Source: Nematostella vectensis (taxonomy: Eukaryota; Cnidaria; Anthozoa; Actiniaria; Edwardsiidae). From it: 64,000 nucleotides of DNA. Of the stretch, positions 1-12,700 are shown in pieces. The stretch lies in NCBI RefSeq assembly GCF_932526225.1, contig NC_064039.1, positions 12,046,139 to 12,110,138 of the forward strand. The letters run 5' to 3'. A program made the translations under genes and the position numbers. Positions within the stretch are counted from its first letter, which is position 1, and every line of letters begins with the position of its first letter. Under the pieces are notes generated by a model that worked only from the letters and a program-made list of their open reading frames with translations, had not been told where the DNA came from and made no database searches.

Positions 1-521
1 TTGTCACGCGCTCATTTCGATTGTTACGCGCTCTTTTTAATTGCTACTCGTTCTTTTCTCGATGCCAATTGTTAACGCACTCTTTTTCTTTACAATTGTT
101 TGTGCGATCTTTAATCTATATACTGGACAACTGGAATTGTCCAAAATTTGGCGTGTTAATTATAGTGATCAGCTGCAAGGATCTACCTATTCAGACATTT
201 TATTATAAAATACATAGACTATGCTTGCCATACCTGGCACGGCCAAGGCGTCGTCTTCGTTCTTGTGGGGGTACTCCACAACCTTTTCTATAAAGAAGTA
301 GAAAATCCATTTTAGTCTAACCTAAGGTTGTAAATATGCCTAGTTCAATCAACGTTGCTTTTGGACTTAGGTCGCTAGCACCTTATCGATTACAGTGGGA
401 TTCCTTGCTTAACTAGCTTCACGTAATCGCGGGCTTCGTAGTTTTATTGCTAAAAAAGCAATTGGGTAATCCATGCATGGCTAATAAAATATATTTTTAA
501 GATAACAAGATAACAACAGCG
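1..521. other. Intergenic, no gene seen
   Basis: No supportable exon on either strand. The first 100 bases contain several degenerate copies of a 'TTGTTACGCGCTC'-like motif. A related 'TGTCACGCGCTCAT' string recurs near 30,775, so this is probably the edge of a dispersed repeat. The remainder is AT-rich DNA downstream of the stop codon at 522-524 of the minus-strand gene and may include its 3' untranslated region. Confidence 0.5.
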
Positions 522-3500
522 TTATACAAGTTGGATCCAGTCTTCAAAAGGTAAGTTCTCGTCCGTAGTCTTACCTTCTTTTTCACTATCGTCCGTTTTA
601 TCGCTGCCTTTTTTGGGAGAGCTCTGCTCAACAACGACCTCATCTTTAGTTGGGTTTTCCGTTACTTCATCTTTAAAAGAAAATAAATATGCAATAGAAT
701 TAGATTTCCTTGTGTAAGCAACGATGGATTTTAGTGGGTATTTTCTTCACCTCCACGCATATCTAAAGGATCATTAGAAGAAATAAAATGACGAAGGAAG
801 GTAATTGCATGTATAACTGATAATCAACCTCGTTCCCTGGGTCCTCTCCCCCTGTCAAGAAAGAGAGAAGGCCCTAGGAAGGAGGCGAATACAGTTAAGC
901 TCACAATTTCCTAATGCCCGTGCGCCAGCTTACCTTCGGCTTCGGGGCGGAGAGACGAGTGTTCCTTCGCTGCTACTATCCTGTCGCCCGTGCTAACCCC
1001 CAAGTTATCGTCATGTGAATCGCCCCTTACTTCATCGGCTGGCTCTGTAAGATAAATGATCTTGTGATCTTGCGGGTCACGTTTCGTCATTTTCCTTTCC
1101 ATTGAAAAACGTAATATACTAGGGAGTGAGAAGATACTAAAACATCAATTGCAATCTTTTTGATTGAATAAGGGAGGGACCATTAAAAAAATGAAAGGGG
1201 GAAAGGAGTGGGTAAGGAACAAAATAAATTCATACACGATGAAAAGCCTGGGAAAAAATGCATGCAGTCTAAACAAGACAGAAAAAAATGCATACAACGC
1301 TTTTCTCCTCACCTACTGTATCTGTTGATTACTTGTGCAAGAAACAATAAGGCATAAAGAAAAAATATATAAAAGCTGTTCCTTTACCCTTGTACGCAGG
1401 TCGGTGAGGTACCCTGTCTGTCACGTAGGCTTCTCGGTACCGGTCCCTCTCGGCCCATCCCCTATGGCGATGAGGATGGTGATGCCTGTGTCTGTGCCTG
1501 CGATGCGTGTACCGCTGACCATAGTTCATATCATCGTATTGGTCAATTTGAGAACCTGCAAATTTCGTTGTTACTTTGCAGTTTCATTCGACTAGGACAT
1601 ATACAAATTTGGCACTCTAGCGATACTTCCACGTAAGCCTCTACCCAAAGCACCAAAGTACGGTTGAACTCGTGAGATCAGTATTTAACAGACAAATCAT
1701 AACTTGATTATATATCAATACATATTCATCTGTAACCGTTAGTAACCGTTTATGCTGATGTAATAGTCTAGTGCAAGCGCAATGAAAGTGATTTTCGGTT
1801 CTCACTTGAGTTTACCCAATAGCCCTTACCTATATCTTTGAGGTCGTCGAATATCCCTGGTGATCGGCCATAGGTGTCTTCAAACGTGGTGGGTGTATCC
1901 GGTCTGTAACGAAAACGGCGCCTGTGCGGCCGCCTGTGTCGTAAGTAGTGACTTCTTCTATCCTCGTACGGCAACAGATCAGATCCTCCATACGCAGGTT
2001 GTGGCCCCAGGGGTATACTATGTCTTGCCTGGCCGGGTACAACAACCGGTGACGGGGAAACTGGGGAGAGAGCCTGAGAAATCTGGTCCTGATATCCCAG
2101 GGCGGTCAGGGGATCGGCAGGAGAAGAGAAAAGAGAAGAACTGGGGAGAGTATCCTGTGGTAGCGGCTGGGGCTGGGCAGTTTGAGGTTGCTGTAGTTCT
2201 TGTTGGGCCCATGATAATGGATCTTGGGATAATAATGTATAAATATCGTATAACAGTCAAATTTATTGTGTATCGAGACTGCTATAAAACCAAAGTCCAC
2301 CTCTCGATCGTGCATCAGGGCCGTAGCAGGGGGTGGGGCACTGGGGGCACGTGCCCCCCCAATATTTTCAAAAATTATAAGCAAATGATCAGTAGGGGCG
2401 TGGTTGTGTTCCCCAGTTACGTGACTTTAAGTGTGGCGTGTGGCCTTTAAATGCAACTTATAGACAGTAGTAAATTTTAGGTACATTTCGGATATGTCTT
2501 TATTGCGTCCAGTGTATAGAGAAGAGTGCGCTGAGAACTAGTGGAGCCCAACACTTGAAAGCAATTATATAGCCTTTTTTTTTCTTTTTATGAATTTGGT
2601 CACAGAGTCGTCTATCAGTTTTTGGTGAACCATTCATACTCTGGTTGGGTATTGTAATTGATTTATAATGTCTTTTACGCCTTTACTTTTTTTTCGTAAA
2701 AATGAAGTCGATATTTTATATAAGAAAACATTGACTGTGGACTGCGCATTATGCAAAGTATAAAATTGGCACCCAGACTCCTCTCATTCCTGGTATAAAT
2801 GCAAATGCAACACTGTGCAGAGACACTGCGGGCTCATGAAATACATTGAAAGCCTCGATTTTGAGGCAAACTAGCCTCTGAACAACAAACAAGAAAAATT
2901 TTAAACAATGTGAAATTGTGTGTAATGTGTTACTTCTTTGTTGCATGTGTAGTGTTCAATGTGGCATCGGGTAAGCATGAGAAACAGATCACAGTTAAAG
3001 GTTAGCATTTTATTTGTGCATTTTATTAGTGTTACATGGTTAGTGATTTGTTGGTGATTATTTTATGTTATGCTTTCTTCGCTTATATGATTTTTGTAGC
3101 GCTATTATTAATTTTATCTGATTATGTCCGTTTATTACTCGCATTTCAGTCAACATACTGGCTTGCCATTTAATGAATTATTAGCGCTTCCGTCGAAATA
3201 CAATTTGTACACGATATAATCACGTAGTTAGACGATTTAATGGCGTTCTTTTCGTATTAGAATTTGTAGTACCTGGTTGCCCTAGTAACGAATGTAGCAG
3301 GGACGAATCACCATTCAGCGAATTTTCCTGAACTCCACCTCGCCTTCCCGGCCCTCCAAACATTCCTAGAACCTGCGCATCTGGCGAAGCCTGTTGCGAT
3401 CCCTGGAAAACCTGTTGCAAATCCGGAAATGTCTGTTGAGATCCTTGTAAGGCCGACTGTTGCACATCTGGAAACGTCTGCCGTACATCCGGTAAAACCT

Positions 3501-5779
3501 GCTGGGAACCCTGTAAGGATTGAAGGGGATCGGCAAAGGTCTGTTGGGAATCCGGTAAAACCTGTTGTACACCAGGAAAAGCATGCTGTGTCTCTTGAAA
3601 AGCCTGTTGTTGCCCAGATAGTAATTGTTGTGGTAACAGACCTTGCAGAAGTTGCTGAGTCACTGCATTCTGTTCTGCCACGCTGTCCATCCCGAATACC
3701 TGCCGGCGTGTTCGTGTGTGATCTCTTTGATTGCGCGCTTTTGTACATTTGATCAATGCACGTTTGTTATGACTTTTCCCTTTACTTTGCGAAATAACGC
3801 ACCCATTTTTTGGCTTTACACCCTTTTTCTTTATATCTATATACGAAGTCTGAGTCGGCACAAACTTCTTTCCTTTTTTGCGCTGCTGGTTTATTTCTGT
3901 TGGCTTAAGGTAACCAGTCTGTGTTGGTCTATAATGTGGGGAGGATTCAGGTGCGCCTCCCGAATTCGCCCCATGGGCTTTATGTGGCTTTGTTTTATGA
4001 GGTCTCAACTTATCTACATCAATATAAAAAGGTGTTGGCGAAAACATTTTTGAAGAGCTAAACTTTGCCCCATGATTCCTAAGAAATCCGTAAGTTTTTG
4101 TTTTTCCTTTTCTTGAGCGCTGTGACTGTGACTTATCTCGAGTACGACGTTTCAGGAGAATTCTTGAGTTCAACCCCCTACTCGCAGTCCGTGGAAACTC
4201 GTTTTGCTTGTATTTCTTTTCTTCTCTATTTTCAGGGCCAGAGAAAAGCACATAATTGGTTTCTAATTTATTGCTATTGCTTAGCTCAAATGGCGTCATT
4301 TGCCAACTCTTAGAGGACTGGCGTTTTTGTAAATATGCTTTCTTTCCTTTTCTTGATAATATTTCTATTCCCTGATGATCTCCTTTCGCAATACTTGAGT
4401 TTCCTTGTAGAATTTTACGTCCGTGCTGTGGTTTCACTTTGCTTCCTTTGTCGCTCTTATTCTGGCTTGCTGCCATTTGATGCGCCGCTGAGAGAGCTTC
4501 CATGACGGCCTGGCGCTGATGTGCAACGGGGAGATCCTCTGTTAGGAGGAAATTCATCATGATCAAAATCACCAATCATTTTTAAACGAACAGCTGATCA
4601 GCAATGTAGCATTATGATAATCATCATCACCATCAACGCCACCGTCACCGTCACCATAGCTAAACTGCGTGCTAAATAACTAGAGTATGCGTATCTTATC
4701 TTACCGTGAATCATACGAGTTCCATCTTTGCCTTGCCTGCTAGAGGCTGAAGAGAGAGGGCAAGAACATTAGAACATTTTAGAATACTATTAACGCAAGA
4801 CTGATAGCAAACCCTCAAGTTTAGGCGGAATTCGGGGAGAAGGCGGAGGAGGAGGAGGAGGGGGGGGTTGCAGGCGCGTACCCATGATTGGCTGAGGTGG
4901 GGGGGGGGCTGCGCAGTAATATGAATCATATGGAAAAATCATAGTATTTTAAGATTCCATTATAAGAAATGACCCACTTTTTGGCCGCCAAGGGGGGTGC
5001 GCGCGCACCCTGCGCACCCCCCTGTGTACGCGCCTGGGTTGATTGCTTACATGAACGCTTGTCCATCGGGTATGCCCTATCTTTCTCTCTAATAGCATCA
5101 GCTGGTAATATCGCTGGCGCAGGGGCTATTTGGGGAGCTGGTAGAATGGTCCCAGCTGGATCGACAACTCCAGCAGGAGGTACCACACTAGCGGGAAGGG
5201 TCGCGGGCGCGGGGAGAAGTTGGTATGGGACGTCTAAAAGAAGCAAGTAGGGAGTAAAAAATGATGGCAATGGCGACGATAAAGATAGTAGTTATTGAGA
5301 TTGTGATGATGATGATTGTCATGATTCTGGTGAAGGGATGATGGCGATGCTAGTGATGATAATGGTTATTGTGTGACAATCATGTGATGCTGTGATGTGA
5401 TGTGATGGAAGCGTTTGAAATGATGATGACGAAGTTGCTTCTGTTGACGATGATGATGCTGTTGATGATGGTGAACACGAAAGGAAAGTAATTGCTACTT
5501 TACTTTGGGTGCTGCTGCTATTGTGATGATGATTTTGATGATAATGATAATATGGACATATGTTGATGATGACAAGGAGGAGGAAGAAAAGGAGGTGAAG
5601 GGTGGTAATGATATGATAATGATGATCAAGACAACGATGGATTAAAGTCACAGATTCTCATCCCTACCATGTGATGTTATCATAAGTTAAAAGTTAAGTT
5701 ATCATAATTTAAACTCACCTCCATAGCATACAGCGCTAAGAGATGCCACCACTAAAAGTAGCACCACACACCAAGTCAT
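522..5779 (-). CDS. Secreted low-complexity block protein, 8-exon model
   Basis: Family not recognised. Exons in transcript order: 5779-5719 (signal peptide starting MTWCVVLLLVVASL), 5233-5051 (Pro/Ala-rich), 4746-4705, 4538-3273 (Lys/Arg-rich then Gln-rich), 2222-1830 (Gln/Pro-rich), 1555-1388 (His/Arg-rich), 1044-934, and 670-522 (acidic, ending in FEDWIQLV and a stop). Every junction has GT/AG sites and phase 1, giving about 790 residues. A dibasic RTRR-Q site near residue 371 could be cut by furin-type proteases. A Gln-rich block with about 7-residue periodicity (QQxFPDxQQ-like) follows at about 383-513. Exon 4 can alternatively read through to a stop at 3220-3222, giving a 534-residue form; the last four exons would then need another first exon, which I did not find. 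The least certain step is the exon 4 donor (CAG before GTACTA at 3273/3272). A matrix, capsule or propeptide role is only a guess. Confidence 0.6.
2319..2384. repeat. Fragment of a C/G-run short interspersed element
   Basis: Begins with GGCCGTAGCAGGGGGTGG, then a run of C, then AT-rich DNA. It is similar in style to the inverted-repeat elements elsewhere in the window. No matching second end was found. It lies in the intron between exons 4 and 5 of the block protein gene. Confidence 0.35.
4871..5036. mobile_element. Short inverted-repeat element (MITE-like), copy 1
   Basis: The ends are inverted copies: CAGGCGCGTACCCA on the left and GTACGCGCCTG on the right. Runs of G and C sit inside each end and the centre is AT-rich. 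The five bases GGTTG flank both sides, a possible target duplication. It sits in intron 2 of the block protein gene, within 15 bases of the exon 2 donor. The internal 'AAATGACCCACTTTTTG' segment is shared with 7533-7621. Confidence 0.6.
5272..5650. repeat. Imperfect GAT/GATGAT microsatellite tract
   Basis: About 380 bases rich in GATGAT and TGATGATG words on the plus strand, degenerate, within intron 1 of the block protein gene. The His/Ser-rich frame seen across it on the minus strand is a by-product of the repeat. Confidence 0.65.
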
Positions 5780-6778
5780 CTCTACAATGTCCTTAATCTC
5801 GAATCATCTACAAATATGAACACCTAATTAATTCTTTAGATATATTATCACCTTTTATGAAACATATGATCTTTGTAAACTGATAAATGTAGGTATATAT
5901 AGCTGACAACAAGTATGTAAAGTGTGAATGAGGGTAACAACAAAATTCCATTTGGTGTCAAATACTGTACATCTTTATAGGTGAATTACAGTTTAAACTG
6001 TTAATTTTACTTATGTGGTATGTTTCGAGACATCGCATGAGCCCCACCAAGTTTTGATGAGATTTGACAAGCAATTGATGACCCTAATTTTATCAGTAAC
6101 TTCCGATCTCACAACACAAAGCATGAATGGAATTTTCCCTCTTTCACGTGCTGAAGCAAGAAACCTCAGCATAATTCGGCTACTTACACTTTACTCTTCG
6201 TGTTTTTTTCCATGTCGCACCCATCACATTTACCGCGATCCGCTCTTAAATTAGTTTAACGGAATAACAATCCGCCATTGCTCGCCAGTTGTATTATCTC
6301 ACAGCTTGTGTTTATTTATTAATGGACCCTGATTGTTCAGGCGAAAACCCTCACGCTTGGAAAATACTTCACAACCTGCTTGCTTGACCGGTGACCGATA
6401 CAATAGAACATAAAATAGAACCCAAAATGTATCCCGTTTGGCTAAGATTACCCCTTTCTGCAAATGATGGGTTTTCCAGTTAATGATGTACTTTAAAAAG
6501 CCAAAAACGTTTAAAATAGAATGAAATAGTCTTTCCACATTTTCTTGAAAAAAAAAAGAAGCAATTTTAGATTAAAGTACTTCTAACGTTACGCAAAATC
6601 TGCCTTATCACTTTTTACTTACTATTGAATAGTTCACAAAAACATTGTCAACTATGACCAAAAACAAAATCTAAGCAAAAATGAAATGCAGAACTAAACA
6701 GTTTTTCAGTATCCTGGTTATGTGTTAGGGATGCCTGTGTATATTGTGTGTGGAGCCCAGTCCTCCTCGTCATTCAAC
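5780..6778. other. Divergent intergenic region
   Basis: About 1 kb separates the start codons of the block protein gene (minus) and the GPAT gene (plus), so it probably holds both promoters and 5' untranslated regions. Short open frames here look like chance and show no recognisable domain or splice context. Confidence 0.5.
5894..5902 (-). promoter_or_regulatory. Candidate TATA box of the secreted block protein gene
   Basis: Read on the minus strand this is CTATATATA, about 115 bases upstream of the ATG at 5779. The position suits a TATA element with a short 5' untranslated region. The flanks are AT-rich, so chance is possible. Confidence 0.3.
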
Positions 6779-9700
6779 ATGGCGGCAAACATACGACGGC
6801 GAAAACGTGCGCCAGTTAGTGAGTCCCTCGTAGTTCATGATTCTTCTCGCTAGTCTCAAAGTTAATATCCCACCCTATTTCCCGACCTGAAAAGCTTCAG
6901 AATTCTCCAAACGATATGCTGTGAATTAGGAAATTCTGAGAATTCTTTGTCAACTTCGTTCACAATGGATCCCGTTCAAATGAAGAAACTCGAAGATGTT
7001 TACAGCAAATGGGAGCGGAAATCCGGGGCTGGAAAATACGGCAATGGTTCCGAATCACTTGCAGATGGAGGGTCAATACCTGGAAAGGAAGCGTGGATAC
7101 AGAGGTTTGGAAACGTCCCAAGACCTCTACCAAATAGACAGCCCCCGCGCTCTGCTAGGTCAGGCAGACGGAGAGGGAACAGGCAAATGGTATGAATGAA
7201 AATATTGAAAGATGTACTACTTTAATTTGCATATGTTATGTGTTTGCTTTCCTGCTTAATCGTTTTTCCAGTAAATGGGTACTTCACCCTTGGTTGTCTG
7301 GGGAAGGGGGGGGGGGGGGATGGGCAATCATAGGTATCACATAGCTGTCAACCTCGTTTTAGGAAAAATCTTGAGAAAATACAGTGAATTTATCAGAAGT
7401 ACCAAGATAGCTAATGCGGGAGAATACAGCAAATGTTTGGATATTTTCACAAAAATAAGGCTTGAGAAAATATTCAAAATCTTGAGACTCTTGCCTAATG
7501 CTGGAGAGTTGACGGCTATGGTATCATATGGAAAAAGGATTATTTGGTGATCCTCAAATAAAAAATGACCCACTTTTTGCCAGCCAAGGGGGGGTTGCAA
7601 GCGCCCCATGCGCACCACCTTGTTAACGTGCAGTGCAGATGGCTGTTTATGAACTTCTTTCTGCAGGATGACATTGACTTTTTAGCATCTGCTACTGAAA
7701 AGCAGTTTGAGGTCACTCCTGCTGCTGTCCCCTCCAAGTACAAGAGGGATCGTCCTTTTATGGGTGATGGATGTCCAAGATGTCATGCCGAGTCCTCCAA
7801 GGTGAATACAGCCTATTTAACATTTTGGAGAGCAGAATCTTAGGAAAGGCTAGAGCCTGTTTTATTTTATTTTTCTAAATCCCATGATTACACTAAAAAA
7901 ACTAAAACCAAAAATTAGATAATTTTCCTTTCATTGCTCAGCAATAGGTATACCTTTAGTTTTGATTGAATCAGAAATTGCACTTTGCCTTGTTATTTGT
8001 CCATACTTTTAACCTGATTAATTGAACAACCCTGAATTAAAAGTAACAAAATACGTTTGTTTAGTGAGTTATTTTTTATGGAAGTATTACTCAAATTACA
8101 AGATTAATTAATGGCTCCTTTGGAGTGCTATATTAATATTGCTTGATTTTAATTTCATTATTATCATGAAGAGACTCTAATTTTCCTTTTATGAATTTGG
8201 TGAAGGAATTTTTCAGCCCTGACATCCCATCACAAGGCATGCATAACATTCTAAATATGGCAGTATACGGCAGGTTAGTACTGTAGAAACACCACTGTAC
8301 ATGACCGACCATACAGTAAATAGATACCGTCAGCTCTCATTATTACACTATTTAAGTCAACTCTCACAATTATACTATTGCAGTCAACTTTATGTTATTG
8401 TATTCAACTCAATTTTAGAGATTGTAATCTGATGGTTTTTAATGTTTTAGTGGTTTATTGGCTGTTGTCTTTCTGTTTGTATTAGCAAGAGAGGTGATAG
8501 ACGAAAGGCTTGATTAGAAGTGTTAGCTTGATGATTAAAAAAGTGTTACCTATGTTTGACCAACATTCTTGATTTTACTTTTCACATTTACAGTTGGTGA
8601 TTGTTTCACTTTGCAGAGAGAATTTATTCAGAAGGAGTTTTTGCCACATCCTTTACATATACAATCGCAAAGTTAGCAAGACCTTTGCAGATGTAAAGAA
8701 ATCAGTCACAAGTTCCCCCAGGTTTCTAAATTAACGATTTAATATTTTTAGCTACATTTTGGTAAACAATGATCAGGCTTAAAATTGTAAAAACAAATTG
8801 TTCCTTGTACATTCCAGGGTGCAAAATTGCATAATGAATAGTGTTTTTCAAGACAAGGCACCACAAGGTGCCTATGGTGAGTATTATTCCATAACTATTT
8901 GATATTATAAGAAAAGACCTCCTTTTAAAATTTACAATGCTTTTACTTTTGTCATTAATTTATCCCTATTTTGCATTGCATTGCACACATACTTTTAACT
9001 GTTCTATTTGAAAACTTACAGCCAATCCAGTGTTACAGTATTTATTATTATTTAATCCCATGTGCCATTGCATTTCAGTGTTTAAGCAGGTCTTATTAAT
9101 TACTCTTAGCCTTATAAACTTTCAAAGTCAATACTCTGAGGTCACCCTTGAGTAGAATATGCATGAAGGATTGATGCCCATGAGTTGAGGTTATATTACT
9201 CATTGCCTGCACTGTGCAATAACATGTTACAACCTGAGAAAACATGTGGAAAAATATATTGCAATTACAAGAATTTGATCATTCTGTGGTTGTTGTTGTA
9301 GTGCTTTCTTTGTTAAATCTAAACTAGTGGGAAATATGCAAAGAGCATGAATAACCCCATTCTTATTGCAGTGCAAGACTTTGAAAATCTTGAAAGAAAA
9401 CGGCAAAAGAAAATAACAGCTTTGAATAAGCAAGCAAGTGGGATTGTTTCCAACATGGCATCAGCAATCTACCGTACTCTCATCAAGTAGGGAAAATACT
9501 GATTTCAATGTTGATAGCTGGTAGAAAGTACATAACCAATAAGGCATAGAGGTACTGATTTCGATGTTGATAGCTGGTAGAAAGTACATAACCAATTAGA
9601 CATAGAGGTTCTGATTTCGATGTTGATAGCTGGTAGAAAGTAAATAACCAATAAGGCATAGAGGTTCTGATTTCAATGTTGATAGCTGGTAGAAAGTACA

Positions 9701-12700
9701 TAACCAATTAGACATAGAGGTTCTGATTTCGATGTTGATAGCTGGTAGAAAGTAAATAACCAATAAGGCATAGAGGTACTGATTTCAATGTTGATAGCTG
9801 GTAGAAAGTACATAACCAATCTTTCCTAAATTACGTGGAAAATCTATCATTATGCCCTAAATTACGCGGGATTTTGCAATACATGTTTCTTTAAAAACCA
9901 AAATTTTTCAGGCTTCTTTACTGAATTACGCGCTAAATTTCACGGAATATCAACTGTTACGCCCAAACTACATTTTTTACCAAAGGAAAGCATGAAATAA
10001 CTTAAAAAGGTTATTTTTTTTGCGCGAAAATATCTTAGCCAAGTTTTTATTGGCTTCTAGCCACCAGCCAATTATAAAAGGTGTTTTATTGTTAGTCTTA
10101 GGCCTTCGCGGTGTAGCAAAGAACGCCTAGTCATTTTATTTGTTTTCGAAATTCAGTTCGAAATATCGCACTCTTACGAAGAATATCTCTTTTTTTTTAC
10201 AAGAAATAGAGGTAAGAACCACAAAAGAACACATCAGCTGTGCACTTAAAAGTTTTGTCTTTCAAAATTTAGCCAAATTACGCGGGATTACATGGAAATT
10301 TGTGGTTTACGCTAAGAAAGCCAAATTACGTGCTTCCGCACAAGTGCGTAATTCCAGAAGCCCTGCATAGAGGTTCTGATCTCAATGTTGACAGCTGGTA
10401 GAAAGTGAATAACCAATAAGGCATAGATGTCCTTAAATCTATAACAGTCTTACCCTTTCTTTCAAAGTGCTATCAGTTCCACTGCATCTCAGAATAGTTA
10501 CCAGGTTACTGCAATCAAATGTTGCTATGATCGCCGACAGCAATATTTGTGGTTAATCTGGGTGTGCCATAACATGTCATGGTGTTGCCCAAGAAGGTTT
10601 TGTGAACAGTGTGCACCTTTTAGGGGCAGGTTGTGCCCACATAATTACATACAGTATGATCTCAGTAAGGAATAAAGTATAGCCTTGCACAATTACTCTT
10701 GTGACCTTGTCGTTAGGTTCACTGGCTGGTTCTTGTTCAAACTGTTTGGCAAACTTCTGGATGGTATCCAGTTCCACAAGGGACAGATTGAGATGCTGCA
10801 GAGGGCTGCTCAGGTACAGGTGTACCTTATTAGCTGTAGATCCACTAAACAAGGTGTTTTTGGAATTTTATCTCCTTAAATTCTACAAAGATTCAGCTGC
10901 AATCAGGATATCAGATAGCAGACTTGGGAGACTTCTTAAAGATCCAGTAAACAACATGTTTTTAATTTGTTTTTTATTCAGACTGATTATTATACATACT
11001 CAAAAATTCTTTCTCTTTTTTTCTTCTTCTGAGAAGACTTGAAAAGATGTTAACTTTATTTCTATTGTTTCACTACAATGTCTTGGGTGTTTTGTCAACC
11101 TTTACATGTATTTTGAGGGAGTACATGGTCATGTATTGTTACCCCTATCCGATGGCATTAGAACCATTCAAGGAAATTTTCAATATTTTATTTTTACTAA
11201 GTAAAGATAATTACTATTTGTATTTATTATTCTGCGAAAAAGATACATTGCAATGTACAGTATTGCAGCTTTACTTTGTTGTACAATAATTTGTGCACTT
11301 TTCAGGAAGGTAAGCCCATGGTGTTCCTTCCTCTGCACAAGAGTCATCTGGACTACGTGTTGGTAACTTGGATTCTTCTCACCTGTGACATCAAACCCCC
11401 ACACGTTGCAGCAGGAGGTACTCCTGGAAGTGTAAAGGAAGTGTTACACTTTCTTATTATAGTAGTAATTGTTTTGGACATGATCAATGCCAAACCACTG
11501 TAGTAGCACAAGGCAAGGGGTAACAATACTGCCATAGCGCAAGGCAAGGGGTAACAATACTGCCATAGCGCAAAGCAAGGGGTAACAATACTGCCATAGC
11601 GCAAAGCAAGGGGTAACAATACTGCCATAGCGCAAGGCAAGGGGTAACAATACTGCCATAGCGCAAGGCACAAGGGGGTAGCTGGGGGTAGCTGTTACCA
11701 GCTTAAACATGAACATTTTTTGTATTTGAAGCAAAACATCTGACTTGCATCTTTTGACAAACTGTTTTAGGCTATTACATTTGAATAACAACCTGATTAA
11801 AAAAAAGATTGTAATTTGCTCATTCAGATTACAAAAAAAAATGTGAAGGTGTGGCTGACTAGGGTTTCTAATACAAGACACATGTAAAGCTCACTTTGTA
11901 ACTCCTGGAGTTGTGTTTCTAACATTTTTTTCATCATTTGTAGATAATTTAAAGAACATGCTGGTATTCAGGTTAGATCCATGCTATCATTTTTGACATT
12001 TTATACATTTTTCTATGTAACCAAAACCCTTTCTAATAAAATAAAATTTAAATTTACTAGCTGGTTGATGCGACATCTAGGAGGCTTTTTTATTAAGAGG
12101 AAGTTAGACCATGCTAGCGGCAAAGATGATCTCTACAAGAGTGTTCTCCAAGAGGTAGATATTTCTGACAGTAGGTTGTCACAACAATATGTTGTCACAA
12201 TGTAAGTCTTGTTGTCAATGTTGTTCTGGACTTGTTTGTTTACTGTAGCTATAACAGCATAATAAAACCATCTCTTTTTGTTTGTCTTTTTTTAGTATGT
12301 ACAGCAGCTGCTCAAAGAGAAAGAATATCTTGAAGTGTTCATTGGTGAGAAAATATGTCAATGTATACAGGAGTTCTGTGGTGATATATTTTTATAGAAA
12401 AACCTGCAGGTGATGAACTTTTCTTCTCCCCTAGAGGGAAGCAGGTCGCGCACTGGAAAGGCCATGGTCCCTAAGTCTGGTCTCCTCTCTGTGGTTGTCA
12501 ACTCTGTTGTGGAAGGTACAGTAATATAGCCTTATCAATTGATACTGGAACTTAAGCAAACATCCACTGAAGTTGAGCAATTTCTTTCTTTTTAAAGTTT
12601 TTAAAAGTTCACTGTTCTTTTCAGGTTTAGTCCCAGATGTTTTGATAGTACCAGTCAATATATCATATGAAAAGGTAATATTGAGTATTTTTTTACTTTT

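Noticed and set aside
2925-2970. Plus-strand ATG with a signal-peptide-like segment (MCYFFVACVVFNVAS) followed by GTAAGC
   Set aside because: No compatible downstream exon on the plus strand. It lies within the minus-strand gene's intron, so chance is likely.
4711-4929. Start of the block protein's third exon at the upstream AG before GCAAGG (4,736)
   Set aside because: That acceptor gives an in-frame stop; the AG before CCTCTA (exon from 4,746) keeps phase 1 on both sides.
11353-11881. Overlapping minus-strand frames repeating ALRYGSIVTPC
   Set aside because: Translations of the 31-bp minisatellite in GPAT intron 9.
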